DNA of 64,000 nt from Streptomyces showdoensis (GCF_039535475.1 NZ_BAAAXG010000027.1:204001-268000); one strand, 5' to 3'; counted from the stretch's first letter, positions 46,237 through 55,404 are shown. Program-made: numbers and translations. The notes: generated by a model not told the origin, from the sequence alone.

Positions 46237-48243
46237 TCATCCGGCCAGCATCGTCTCCAGGGTCGTGAACGGGTCGGCGAGCCGGGCCAGTTCGTACGCC
46301 TCCTCGTACGCCCCGTCGCCTATCTGGAGCCGCGCCGCCCGCTCCGCGTCCTGCCGCAGCGGCTTCAACTCCGGGGTGCCGCGCTGGGGATGACCGACCA
46401 TCTCCCAGAACACCTGGCCCGCGCCGTACGCGACCGCCGCCTCCTCGCCCCGCTCCAGCGCCGCCAGCGCGACCGCCAGCAGATCCAGGCCCAGGCCCAG
46501 GCCGAAGGCGTCGCCGATCAGACGCTTGTCGCGCAGCATGGCCCGGGAGTGCGCGGCGGCGTCCGAGGCGCGCTCCTCGAACAGCGCTATCACCGCCAGC
46601 TGGTACTCGGTGTAGGAACGCGTCCAGTGCTCGCCCGCCGCGACCGAGTCGTCCCGCAGCGCCTCCGCCGCGGCCCGGGCCCTGCGCAGGGCCCCGGAGG
46701 CCGTCAGCGCGAAGACCCGCACCAGCCGGCACCGCGCCGCCGCGGCCGCGCCGGCCACCGGCCCGGTCAGCGCGCGGTCGGCGACGGCCAGCGCGTTCAG
46801 GGGCTCGCCCCGCAGCAGCATCACCAGGCCGCGCAGGTACGCCGCGTCCGCGAGCAGCGTCGCGTCCCCCGCCCGGACCGCCTCCTCGTCCGCCCGGCCG
46901 GCCAGCCGGGCCGCCGTGTCGTACTCGCCCCGCAGACAGCGCACCACCCCGAGCGCCCAGCACACCCGCGCCATCACGGCCGGGGGCCCGGAGACCAGTT
47001 GCAGGCACTCCTCCAGGTAGTGCGAGGCCTCGTGCAGGTGCCCCGAGCACGCCCAGAAGAAGCCCACGGCCCCGGCCAGTTCGGCGGCCCCCCGCGGGTC
47101 GGTCGCCAGCAGGTGCTCCAGCGCCGCGCACAGGTCGCCGTAGCAGGCGGACAGCCGCGTGGCCGCCTCCGCCTGCCCCGGACCCCACCAGGAGTCCTCG
47201 GCGGTCCGGGCGAGTTCGTGGAAGCGCCGGGCGTGCCGGGTGGTCGTCGCCCGGGTCTCGCCGAGCTCCGCGAGCCACAGCGCCCCGTACTCGCGCACCG
47301 TGTCGTACAGGTGGACCCGGCCGCCGGACAGCGTGACCACGCTCTTGCGGACCAGCCCGTCGAGCGCCCCGGCCAGCACGTCCTCGGTCAGCGGTCCGCC
47401 CCGGCAGACCCGGGTCACGTCCTCGATCGTGGCGCCGGACCGGAACACCGAGAGGCGCGCCCACAGCAGGCGTTCCTGCGGCTCGCACAGTTCGTGGCTC
47501 CACCCGATCGTCGTCCGCAGCGCCCGGTGACGGGCCGGCTGGACCCGGCTGTCCGGGGCCTCGGCGAGGGCGAGCCTGCCGCGCAGCAGCCGGGCCATCT
47601 CCCGCACCGGCCGCTTCCGCAGGTGCCCGGCGGCGAGTTCCAGGGCCAGCGGCACCCCCTCCAGCCAGCGGCACACGTCGGCCGCGGCGACGTACTCCTC
47701 CGGCCGGGTCCACCGGACGCCGACGGCCTCCGCGCGCGCGGCGAAGAGCTCCATGGCCTCGGTGTCGGGGTCCAGCGGGCCGACGCGGAACCGGGTCTCC
47801 CCCGGGAGGCCGAGCGGCTCGCGGCTGGTCGCGAGCACCACCAGCCCGGGGCAGCGCGCGAGGAGGACGCGGACCAGCGCGGCGCAGGCGGCGAGGACGT
47901 GCTCGCAGGAGTCCAGGACCAGCAGCACGCGGCGGCCGCCGATCCACTCGGCCAGGCCGTCCACCGGATCGCCGGCCGAGTGGTCCGACAGGCCGCAGGC
48001 GTCGGCGACCAGCGAGGTGACCAGCGACGGGCCGCTCAGCGACCAGAGCGGGACCCAGTGCACGGCGGCGAACGCCTCCGGCCCGCACTCCCCGGCCACC
48101 CGCGCGGCGAGCCGGGACTTGCCGATGCCGCCCATGCCCACCAGCGTCACGAGCGACCGCCCGGACACCAGCGCGCCCAGCTCCCGGACGGCCCCTTCCC
48201 GCCCGACGAACGGCCCGCTCTCTGGTGGATTCCAACTGTCCAT
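46237..48243 (-). CDS. STAND-type NB-ARC ATPase with helical repeats
   Basis: AAA-like signalling ATPase, 668 residues from ATG 48243 (48252 is also in frame). Walker A GMGGIGKS (36-43), Walker B LLVLD (107-111), sensor ATSRE (138-142) and GVPLALELAAG (resolved later) define the core; the second half (about 330-650) is helical TPR-like. Neither end holds a helix-turn-helix or enzyme domain, although relatives such as LuxR and AfsR proteins normally carry one. It may work with a partner. Divergent from phr. Confidence 0.82.
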   Translation of the reverse strand: MDSWNPPESGPFVGREGAVRELGALVSGRSLVTLVGMGGIGKSRLAARVAGECGPEAFAAVHWVPLWSLSGPSLVTSLVADACGLSDHSAGDPVDGLAEWIGGRRVLLVLDSCEHVLAACAALVRVLLARCPGLVVLATSREPLGLPGETRFRVGPLDPDTEAMELFAARAEAVGVRWTRPEEYVAAADVCRWLEGVPLALELAAGHLRKRPVREMARLLRGRLALAEAPDSRVQPARHRALRTTIGWSHELCEPQERLLWARLSVFRSGATIEDVTRVCRGGPLTEDVLAGALDGLVRKSVVTLSGGRVHLYDTVREYGALWLAELGETRATTTRHARRFHELARTAEDSWWGPGQAEAATRLSACYGDLCAALEHLLATDPRGAAELAGAVGFFWACSGHLHEASHYLEECLQLVSGPPAVMARVCWALGVVRCLRGEYDTAARLAGRADEEAVRAGDATLLADAAYLRGLVMLLRGEPLNALAVADRALTGPVAGAAAAARCRLVRVFALTASGALRRARAAAEALRDDSVAAGEHWTRSYTEYQLAVIALFEERASDAAAHSRAMLRDKRLIGDAFGLGLGLDLLAVALAALERGEEAAVAYGAGQVFWEMVGHPQRGTPELKPLRQDAERAARLQIGDGAYEEAYELARLADPFTTLETMLAG

Positions 48244-48433
48244 GCCCCGCATTCTCGGGCAGAACCCGGCCGTTCCCGACCACGGGAGCCGGGCGACCGC
48301 GTTCTTCGGCCGTTTCCGCATCAGGTGCATCCGGACGGCCTCCCGGGCCGGAAACCCGGGGTGCAGGAGTCTGCGACCAGTACGTACGCCGCCGGCGCGG
48401 GTTCGCGGACGGCGGCCCAGCAGGGAGGGCGCG

Positions 48434-49807
48434 ATGACCGTCTCCGTCGTTCTGTACACCTCGGACCTCAGGGTGCACGACCATCCGCCGCTCAGGGCCG
48501 CGCTCGAAGGGGCCGAGGAGGTGGTCCCCGTGTTCGTCCGCGACCCGGCCGTGGACCGTGCGGGCTTCGCCGCTCCCAACCGGCTCGCCTTCCTCGCCGA
48601 CTGCCTCGCCGACCTCGACCGGGGCCTCGCGGAGCGCGGCGGCCGCCTCGTGGTGCGGGAGGGCGACACCGTCTCCGAGGTGCTGGACCTGGTGCGGCGG
48701 ACCGAGGCCGACGAGGTGCACATGGCGGCGGGGGTCACGGCCTTCGCCGCCGCGCGGGAGGCCCGGCTGCGCAAGGCGCTCGAGAACGACGGCCGGCGGC
48801 TCTACGTGCACGACGGCGTCGTCACCGTCGTCCCGCCCGGCGACGTCCTCCCGCAGGGCTCGGACCACTTCGCCGTGTTCACCCCGTACCACCGGCGCTG
48901 GGCCGCCGAGCCGATCCGGACCCCCCTGGCCGCCCCGCGGGCGGTCCGCGTGCCCGCCGGGGTGCGGTCCGCGCCGCTCCCGCGGCGGGCCGCCGTCGCG
49001 GACGTCTCGCCCGCGCTCGCCGTCGGGGGCGAGAGCGAGGGGCGCGCACGGCTGGGCGCGTGGCTCGCGGCCCACGCCGACGCGTACGAGGAGCGCCACG
49101 ACGACCTGGCCGGCGACGTCACCTCCCGCCTCTCGCCCTACCTCCACTTCGGCGCCGTCTCCGCGACCGAGGCGGTGCACCGGGCGAACCGGCGGGGCGG
49201 CGCGGGGGCCGCCGCGTTCGTGCGGCAGCTGTGCTGGCGCGACTTCCACCACCAGGTCCTGGCCGCGCGCCCCTCGGCGGCGGGCGCCGACTACCGTCCA
49301 CGGCACGACCGTTGGCGCCGGGGCGCCGACGCCGAGGCGGACCTCGCCGCCTGGCGGGAGGGACGGACCGGCTACCCGGTCGTGGACGCCGCCATGCGCC
49401 AGCTCGCCCACGAAGGGTGGATGCACAACCGGGGCCGGCTGCTCACCGCCTCCTTCCTGACGAAGACGCTCCGCATCGACTGGCGCGAGGGGGCCCGCCA
49501 CTTCCTCGGCCTGCTGGTGGACGGCGACGTCGCGAACAACCAGCTCAACTGGCAGTGGGCGGCGGGCACCGGCACGGACACCCGGCCCAACCGCGTCCTC
49601 AACCCGGTGCGGCAGGCCAGGCGCTACGACCCGGACGGCGCCTACGTCCGGCGCTGGGTCCCGGAGCTCGCCGGCCTCGACGGTCCGGCCGTCCACGAGC
49701 CCTGGCGGCTGGTCGGGCTCGACCGGGCGTCCCTGGACTACCCGGAGCCGCTGGTCGACCTCGCGGAGGCCCTGGAGCGCTTCCGGGCGGACCGGGGCGG
49801 GGCCTGA
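48434..49807 (+). CDS. phr: deoxyribodipyrimidine photolyase
   Basis: CPD photolyase of the two-chromophore type, 457 residues. N-terminal Rossmann-like antenna domain (1-130), then the FAD domain with RLSPYLHFGAVS, FVRQLCWRDFHHQVL, GRTGYPVVDAAMRQL, HNRGRLLTASFLTK and LDGDVANNQLNWQWAAGTGTD (VDGDVANN here). It repairs UV dimers using light. ATG at 48434 follows GGGAGGG. Next to a B12-binding MerR-like regulator, so it may be light-induced. Confidence 0.95.
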   Translation: MTVSVVLYTSDLRVHDHPPLRAALEGAEEVVPVFVRDPAVDRAGFAAPNRLAFLADCLADLDRGLAERGGRLVVREGDTVSEVLDLVRRTEADEVHMAAGVTAFAAAREARLRKALENDGRRLYVHDGVVTVVPPGDVLPQGSDHFAVFTPYHRRWAAEPIRTPLAAPRAVRVPAGVRSAPLPRRAAVADVSPALAVGGESEGRARLGAWLAAHADAYEERHDDLAGDVTSRLSPYLHFGAVSATEAVHRANRRGGAGAAAFVRQLCWRDFHHQVLAARPSAAGADYRPRHDRWRRGADAEADLAAWREGRTGYPVVDAAMRQLAHEGWMHNRGRLLTASFLTKTLRIDWREGARHFLGLLVDGDVANNQLNWQWAAGTGTDTRPNRVLNPVRQARRYDPDGAYVRRWVPELAGLDGPAVHEPWRLVGLDRASLDYPEPLVDLAEALERFRADRGGA

Positions 49808-49886
49808 CCCCGGGCTCCCGTACGGCAGCGTCCCGAACGACCGAGCGCACGCGGACCGTCCTCCCGCCCTCCCGGGCTACGCGGAC

Positions 49887-49935
49887 TGCCGGGCCCGCAC
49901 GGGCGGCTCCGTCCCCCGGCCGGCGGGGCCCGGCA
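49887..49935. terminator. candidate terminator between phr and the MerR-like gene
   Basis: Imperfect inverted repeat with 12-13-base arms (49887-49898 and 49923-49935, one bulged base) between the convergent genes. Other GC hairpins lie nearby, so this is the best of several. Confidence 0.45.
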
Positions 49936-49975
49936 ACGGCGGGCCGCCCCCGGGCGCGAGCGGGCGGTCGCGGGG

Positions 49976-50998
49976 TCAGGCCGTGACGCCGCCCGCGGGC
50001 TCCCCGTACAGCCGGGAGATCACGGCGATCGCCTCGCGCAGTCCGGTCGGCCGCGCCGTGCCGGGGGCGGGCGTCCGGCCGAGCCAGCCGGGGCCCGCGA
50101 GCAGGACCAGGGGAGCGGTGCGCGCTCCCCGCACCCCGAACGAGGTGCCCGCGAGGTGCCGGGCCAGGGCGTGGTGCGCGGTGGAGCGCGCCTGTGACCA
50201 GAGCACGACGGCGGCGGGCCCCGACCGACGCACCGCCGCGTCGATGGCCTCCGCGGGCACGGCCGCGCCGAACATCCGGGTCGGCAGGCCCTGTTCGGCC
50301 AGTCCGGCGGCGAGCGCCTCCAGGGGCAGCGTGTGCTGCTCGCCGGGGACGCAGGCCAGCACGACGGGGGCGAGCGGGGAGGCGGGTCCGGCGACGGCGC
50401 CCCGCCGCAGCGCGGTGGAGACGTGCCAGGACAGCAGGTGCTCCACCTCGACGTAACGGTCCCCGGAGGACTCCCACTTCCGGCCCACCGCGTGCAGCGT
50501 CGGGGCCATGATCTCCTCCCACGCGGTGACCAGCCCGTGCTCCGCCAGCACCTGCCGCAGCAGCACCTCCATGGCCGGACCGTCGAGGCGCACGGCCGCG
50601 CGGGCGAGCCCCCGGCACTCCTGCCGTACGTCGCCCAGCGGCAGCCCGCCGCCGGGCCCCGCCCGGCGGGGGGCCGTCTCCCGGGGTTCCTCCGGAGGCG
50701 CGGCGCCGGGGAGCACCGCCTGGGCGGCCCTGGCGGCCCGGGCCGCCTCGGCGGGCGGGACGCCGGAGGCCGTGAGGCGGCACATCTCCTCCAGCATCGC
50801 GACGTCCGCGGGGCTCCACCGGCGGTGCCGTCCGTCCGCGCGGACGGCGGGTCCGATGCCGTACCGCTGGTCCCAGGAGCGCACCGTGGTGGGGGAGACG
50901 CCCAGGCGCCGCGCGACGGCGCCCGTCGTGATCCCGTGAGACGGGCCGGACGGGCCGGACGGGCCGGACGGGCCGGATGGGCCGGATGGGTCGGGCAT
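49976..50998 (-). CDS. MerR-type regulator with cobalamin-binding domain, LitR/CarH-like
   Basis: Predicted B12-dependent photoreceptor-type regulator, 340 residues from ATG 50998 (51010 also in frame). HTH reads TTGAVARRLGVSPTTVRSWDQRYG, near 22-45. The C-terminal B12 region has the helix bundle residue pattern W, then VEHLLSWH, and the B12-ligand stretch CVPGEQHTLPLE with E-x-H. The helix spacing W-to-EH is ten residues, not the nine of Thermus CarH. A Ser-Gly-Pro tract follows the start. Convergent to phr; probably controls light-responsive genes. Confidence 0.85.
   Translation of the reverse strand: MPDPSGPSGPSGPSGPSGPSHGITTGAVARRLGVSPTTVRSWDQRYGIGPAVRADGRHRRWSPADVAMLEEMCRLTASGVPPAEAARAARAAQAVLPGAAPPEEPRETAPRRAGPGGGLPLGDVRQECRGLARAAVRLDGPAMEVLLRQVLAEHGLVTAWEEIMAPTLHAVGRKWESSGDRYVEVEHLLSWHVSTALRRGAVAGPASPLAPVVLACVPGEQHTLPLEALAAGLAEQGLPTRMFGAAVPAEAIDAAVRRSGPAAVVLWSQARSTAHHALARHLAGTSFGVRGARTAPLVLLAGPGWLGRTPAPGTARPTGLREAIAVISRLYGEPAGGVTA
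50941..50994 (-). repeat. nine-base tandem repeat at the 5' end of the MerR-like gene
   Basis: Four perfect ACGGGCCGG units and two variants encode SGP repeats directly after the start of the LitR/CarH-like protein. In-frame, so copy change alters only tail length. Confidence 0.9.
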
Positions 50999-51040
50999 AC
51001 CACCCACCATACGATGCGGAAACGCTGCGACGGCGGCCCA

Positions 51041-51089
51041 GCTGGGCAGCTGCCCAGCAGCTCAGCAGCTCAGCAGCTCAGCAGCTCAG
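51041..51089. promoter_or_regulatory. 18-base palindrome with four 8-base repeats upstream of the MerR-like gene
   Basis: GCTGGGCAGCTGCCCAGC (51041-51058) is a perfect palindrome, and CAGCTCAG then repeats four times (51058-51089), running into the SDR stop. The MerR-like gene starts at about 50998-51010 on the minus strand, so the palindrome sits 31 bases upstream and is a plausible self-operator. Confidence 0.55.
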
Positions 51090-51904
51090 TCGCGAGCCTC
51101 CCGCGGCTCGACGCGGAAGTCGAAGGCCAGGGTGCCCGGGTCCAGGGCGGTCGTGCCGCCGTCGACCGTGAGGGTCGCGCCGTTCACGAAGGAGGCGGCG
51201 GGGGACAGCAGCCAGGCGACGGCCTCGGCGACCTCGCGGGGCTCGGCGGGCCGCCCGGCGGGCAGCGGCCGGGTGACCTCCTCGTACGCCGCGTCGACCC
51301 CGCCCGCCCCGAGTCCCGCCTCCTCCGCGAAGCGGCTCATGCGGCGGTCCGCCATGTCGGTGCGCACCCAGCTCGGGCACACCGTGTTGGCGCGCAGCCC
51401 CGCGCCCGCGTAGTCGACCGCGAGCGAGCGGCAGAGCTGGAGGAGCGCCGCCTTGGAGGTGGCGTAGGCGGCGTTGCCGACGCCGTTGCGCAGGGCGGAG
51501 ACCGAGGCGACCGCGACCACCGCGCCGCGGGCTTCGAGGAGGTGCGGGAGCGCGGCCCGCAGCAGGTGGAAGGGGCCGGTGAGGTTGGTCAGCATGACCG
51601 ACTCCCAGTCCTCCAGCGTCACCGAGCCCACGCTTCCGCCGCGCCCGATCCCGGCGTTGAGCACCAGCCCGTCGAGGCGGCCGTAGGCGGTGACGGCCGT
51701 CTCGACGAGGGCGCGCACGTCCGCCGGCTCGGTGATGTCCGACGGGACGGGCAGCGCCCCGGTCTCCGCCGCCACGAGCCGCAGGGGTTCGGGGCGGCGG
51801 CCGGAGACCACCACGTGGTGACCCGCCCCGCGCAGCAGCCGCGCGGTGGCGGCGCCGATGCCCGTCCCGCCGCCGGTCACCAGGTACACCCGCTGGTCCG
51901 CCAT
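51086..51904 (-). CDS. short-chain dehydrogenase/reductase
   Basis: Classical SDR, 272 residues. GGGTGIG (11-17) binds NAD(P); NAGIGRGG and YATSKAALLQL supply the Tyr-x3-Lys site, with Ser in VASVSAL. NTVCPSWVRTDM and a C-terminal VNGATLTVDGG are typical. Substrate unknown. ATG at 51904. Unrelated to neighbours, though transcribed toward the MerR-like gene. Confidence 0.92.
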   Translation of the reverse strand: MADQRVYLVTGGGTGIGAATARLLRGAGHHVVVSGRRPEPLRLVAAETGALPVPSDITEPADVRALVETAVTAYGRLDGLVLNAGIGRGGSVGSVTLEDWESVMLTNLTGPFHLLRAALPHLLEARGAVVAVASVSALRNGVGNAAYATSKAALLQLCRSLAVDYAGAGLRANTVCPSWVRTDMADRRMSRFAEEAGLGAGGVDAAYEEVTRPLPAGRPAEPREVAEAVAWLLSPAASFVNGATLTVDGGTTALDPGTLAFDFRVEPREARD

Positions 51905-51987
51905 GGTCGTGGCCCTCCGTCGACTTCTTCGCCTGCTCCGGCAGAGGACCTGATCCTATGGGGGCGGGTGGGGAGGGTGACCGGCCG

Positions 51988-54756
51988 TCAGGCGCCTCCG
52001 GCCAGTCCGGCCAGCCGGCGCCGGTCGAGCGGGGAGGCGCGGCGGTCGAGGCGCTGTTCCAGGAGGTCGCGTGCGGTGTCGGCGTGGCCCGCCTCCACCA
52101 GCGCGTACAGCAGCGTCTCCTCGACGACCTCGCGCTGGGCCGCGCTGCCGCCCACCCGGCGCAGTGAGGGCAGCAGCTCGCGCAGCCCCCGGACCGCCGT
52201 GTTCCACTCCTCCTCCAGGACGGCCTCCAGCGCGCTGCACAGCGGGACGACCACCTCGCGCTGCACCGGGTCCGCGCCCGCCGCGTGGGTCCGCAGCCGG
52301 CGCAGCGCGGGCAGGTCGCCGGCGGCGGTGAGGGCGACGGCGCCGTGCAGCGCGGTGAAGGCGGACGCGGGGCGTTCGACCAGCTCGCGGGCGCAGGCGT
52401 CGAGCACGCCGTCGACCGGTACCCGGCCGGTCCAGTTCTGCGCCATCCGGGCACGCCACAGGAGCGAGCCCGAGTCGACCAGCGCCCGCACGCCGTTCAC
52501 CTGCCCGGGGGCGAGCTGCGCGTACCAGCGGCGGCGCACCGCCGCGGCGTCGTCGAGGGCGAGCTCGTGCAGCGCCACGTGCCAGGAGAAGTGCGCCCGG
52601 TGCACGGCGCCGCGCCCCTGGGAGCCGATCCAGCCGTCGAGCCAGTCCCGGCCGGCCTGGTGGTCGCCCGACTCGTAGTGGACGTGGGCGAGGGCGTGCA
52701 CGGCGTGGCCGGAGGCGGGCTCCGCCGCGAGGGCCGTCCGCGCGAGCTCGCCCGCCTCGTCGATCCGGCCCTGTTCCTGCCGCACGAAGGACAGCAGCGA
52801 GGTGTGGAACCAGTGGCCCTCGTAGGCGTGCGCGGTGCCCTCCACCAGGCGCCGCGCCAGCGAACCGTCGATGTCCCCGACCCCGGAGAAGGCGATGGTG
52901 GGGACCGCGACGGCGAGCGCGAAGGCGTCACCGGGGAAGCGGTCCAGGTGGGCGATGAGGGCCCGGTCGCCGGCGCCCGGGCCGTCGGGGCCGTCCGGTC
53001 CGCCGGGTCCGGCACCGTGGGTCTCGACCCGCCGGGTGACCATCTCCACGAACGAGCGCTCCCGTTCGTCCCCCCGCTCCCGCACGCTGCGCTGCGCGTC
53101 CGCGAGCGCCCGGGCCACGTCGACCTCGGCCCCGCACTCGTGCCCCAGCAAGGCCAGTGCGGCGTGCCCGAGAGCGAACCCGGGGTCCAGCTCCGTCGCC
53201 CGCGCGAAGGCCTCCGCCGCCTTCGCCCGGACGGTGATCACCCGGCCGAGCCCGCCGCGGAACGAGGCCGCCGCGGCGGCGTGGGTGGACAACGGAAGCC
53301 CGAACTGGTCGGTGGGCCTGCGGCGGACCGGCCGCGGGGCGCCGCCGAACGGGGCGAGGACGGCCTCGGCGATCTCCTTGGCCTGACCGCGGATCTCGGG
53401 GATCGCGGTGGTCTCCCACAGCTCGCCGCGCCGGGGCGCGCCCAGCGTGAACAGCGGGCGCTCCGCGCGCCCGGCGGCGTCGAGGAGCCGGCCCGCGTCG
53501 GTGGCCACGCCGATGCCGAGCGGCCCGGGAACGGCGAGGCCGTCGCCGAGCAGGCCGGTCCACAGGGGGTCGCCGCCCGCGTCGGCCCGCAGCCCGGGCC
53601 CCGTGCAGTCCACCACCCAGGCCACCCGCAGCGTGCCGCCGTCGGCGAGGGAGACGGTGAGGCCGCCGTCCTCGCGGGGCGCGGCGGAGGCGATCCGGCC
53701 GGAGTGGATCCGCAGTCTGCGGGCCGCCCGCGCCCGGGCGACGGTCTCGGCGGTGGACGGGGCCATCCGGTGCCGGTGCACGTTCCAGGGGGTGGCGTCG
53801 CGGCCCAGGAACTCGGCCCGCTCGTCGTCGGTGAGCCCCTGCCAGAGCTGCCCGATCCAGGGGCGCAGGCCGTCGAACGCGGGCCGCCAGTCGCCGTGCG
53901 TGCGGCGGGTCTCGGCGACGTACCGCAGCACCTCGCGGCGGAGCCGGGCGAAGGGGAGCACCGCCAGGTCCCGGGGCGGCAGCACGGCCTGGAGCGGGGC
54001 GAGCGCGTGCGGCTGGGGCAGCAGGCCGGTGCGGGAGACGGCGTGCACCGTGCGTCCGGGCCGGTCGAGGACGAGCGCGAGGTCGACGGCGGTCAGCCCG
54101 GTGCCGACGAGCAGCACGTCGTCGGAGTCGGCCACGGCGTCCAGCGCGCCCGGCGTCCACGGGCGGGCGATGAAGCGCTCGGAGCCGCGCAGTTCCTCCG
54201 GGGCCCAGTCCGAGCGGCCGGCCGCCGGGCCGGTGGCGAGGACCACGCTGTCCGCCGTCACCGTGCCGCCGTCCGCGAGCCGCAGCTCGACCCGCCCGCC
54301 GGCGGCCTCGGCGCAGCCGGTGGCCCGGGTGCGCAGCCGGCGTACGGAGACGGTGCCGTGCGCCGTGATGATGGCGCGGCCGAGGGTGTCGGCGAGGTAG
54401 GAGCCGTAGCGGTAGCGGGAGGCGAAGTCCGCGGCGGTGACGGTGGGTTCGCCGTGGCGGCAGAGCCAGCGGCGGAAGTGGCCGGGGTCGTCCGGGTAGC
54501 AGCTCATGCCGCCGACCGGGACGTTGAGGCGGTGCTCGGGCACCTCCGTGGAGTACGCGACGCCCCGTCCCGCCTCCGCCGCCGGGTCGATGAGGACCAG
54601 GTCGAGGGGGGTGCGCCGACGGGCGGCCGCCTCGCACAGCTGGACGGCGACGAGCGCACCGGCCGCGCCCGCGCCGACGACCGCGACGGTGGGGCGCGGG
54701 CGCCCGGGAGCGGGGGCCGCGGGTGAATCGGGCGAGGGAGCGGACACCACGGACAC
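51988..54756 (-). CDS. FAD/NAD(P)-binding protein fused to a TTC38-like TPR domain
   Basis: Unusual two-part protein of 922 residues. Residues 25-480 form an FAD/NAD(P)-binding oxidoreductase (GAGAAG 28-33; ETTAIPEIRGQAKEIAEAVL ends the domain). At about residue 482 it changes to a TPR domain like TTC38, beginning DQFGLPLSTHAA. The junction has no stop codon in any frame close by, so it is not a simple base error. Start chosen at GTG 54756, eight bases after GGAGG; GTG 54789 is in frame. Divergent from an Rrf2 regulator. Enzyme substrate unknown. Confidence 0.8.
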   Translation of the reverse strand: MSVVSAPSPDSPAAPAPGRPRPTVAVVGAGAAGALVAVQLCEAAARRRTPLDLVLIDPAAEAGRGVAYSTEVPEHRLNVPVGGMSCYPDDPGHFRRWLCRHGEPTVTAADFASRYRYGSYLADTLGRAIITAHGTVSVRRLRTRATGCAEAAGGRVELRLADGGTVTADSVVLATGPAAGRSDWAPEELRGSERFIARPWTPGALDAVADSDDVLLVGTGLTAVDLALVLDRPGRTVHAVSRTGLLPQPHALAPLQAVLPPRDLAVLPFARLRREVLRYVAETRRTHGDWRPAFDGLRPWIGQLWQGLTDDERAEFLGRDATPWNVHRHRMAPSTAETVARARAARRLRIHSGRIASAAPREDGGLTVSLADGGTLRVAWVVDCTGPGLRADAGGDPLWTGLLGDGLAVPGPLGIGVATDAGRLLDAAGRAERPLFTLGAPRRGELWETTAIPEIRGQAKEIAEAVLAPFGGAPRPVRRRPTDQFGLPLSTHAAAAASFRGGLGRVITVRAKAAEAFARATELDPGFALGHAALALLGHECGAEVDVARALADAQRSVRERGDERERSFVEMVTRRVETHGAGPGGPDGPDGPGAGDRALIAHLDRFPGDAFALAVAVPTIAFSGVGDIDGSLARRLVEGTAHAYEGHWFHTSLLSFVRQEQGRIDEAGELARTALAAEPASGHAVHALAHVHYESGDHQAGRDWLDGWIGSQGRGAVHRAHFSWHVALHELALDDAAAVRRRWYAQLAPGQVNGVRALVDSGSLLWRARMAQNWTGRVPVDGVLDACARELVERPASAFTALHGAVALTAAGDLPALRRLRTHAAGADPVQREVVVPLCSALEAVLEEEWNTAVRGLRELLPSLRRVGGSAAQREVVEETLLYALVEAGHADTARDLLEQRLDRRASPLDRRRLAGLAGGA

Positions 54757-54796
54757 GTCGGACACCTCCGGGTCGGGCGGACACTGCACGAATGAA

Positions 54797-54815
54797 GTTC
54801 ACTATGTCGATGAAC
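54797..54815. promoter_or_regulatory. candidate Rrf2-type operator
   Basis: GTTCA and TGAAC arms separated by nine bases, within an AT-rich patch (54788-54820) between the FAD-TPR gene and the divergent rrf2 gene. Rrf2 proteins often bind such AT-rich inverted repeats. Confidence 0.5.
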
Positions 54816-54926
54816 AAAGTGGAGTCGCAATGCGGCTTCCGGACAACCAGGTCACGTGGGCGTGTCGTTGACGGATCCGCACCCCGGCGGAGGCCACCCG
54901 CCGACCGGGCGTGAGACATTGAACGG

Positions 54927-55388
54927 GTGAGGATCTCAGCACGAACGGACTACGCCATCCGCGCCATGGCGGAACTGGCCGGCGAGCAGGACCGGCCGCT
55001 GAAGGCGGAGGACATCGCCGGACGCCAGGACATCCCGGTCCGCTTTCTCTTCGTCGTGCTCAGCGACCTGCGCCAGGCCCGGCTGGTCTCCAGCGTGCGG
55101 GGCCCCGACGGCGGTTACGCGCTGACCAGACCGCCCGGGGAGATCACCGTCGCCGACGTCATCCGGGCCATGGACGGCCCGCTCGTCAGCGTCCGCGACC
55201 TCAAGCTGACGGGCCTGGAGTACCAGGGCGCCGCCGCCCCCATGCCGGACGTGTGGCGTGCCGTACGGGCGAGCCTGCGGCAGGTCCTGGAGGGCACGAC
55301 CCTCGCGGACCTGGCCCGGGGGACGCTGCCCGAGCTCGTACGGGAGCGGGCCCGCGAGTACACCGACGACGTGCGGACCTATCCGTAG
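54927..55388 (+). CDS. Rrf2-family regulator without iron-sulfur cysteines
   Basis: Winged-helix Rrf2 protein, 153 residues from GTG 54927. HTH reads AEDIAGRQDIPVRFLFVVLSDL near 47-68 and the wing VRGPDGGYALTRPP follows. It has no cysteine at all, unlike IscR or NsrR, so it resembles the CymR type that senses metabolites rather than a cluster. Divergent from the FAD-TPR gene and probably controls it. Confidence 0.9.
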   Translation: MRISARTDYAIRAMAELAGEQDRPLKAEDIAGRQDIPVRFLFVVLSDLRQARLVSSVRGPDGGYALTRPPGEITVADVIRAMDGPLVSVRDLKLTGLEYQGAAAPMPDVWRAVRASLRQVLEGTTLADLARGTLPELVRERAREYTDDVRTYP

Positions 55389-55404
55389 CGGAGGGCGGGC
55401 CCGC

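Noticed and set aside
45847..49986. Plus-strand open frame of 1379 residues and minus-strand frame of 1402 residues
   Set aside because: They run antisense or out of phase over the DUF2867, STAND and phr genes; composition is typical of high-GC shadow frames.
51041..51089. Insertion-sequence end or attachment site
   Set aside because: No transposase, target duplication or tRNA lies nearby; a local operator or slippage tract is simpler.
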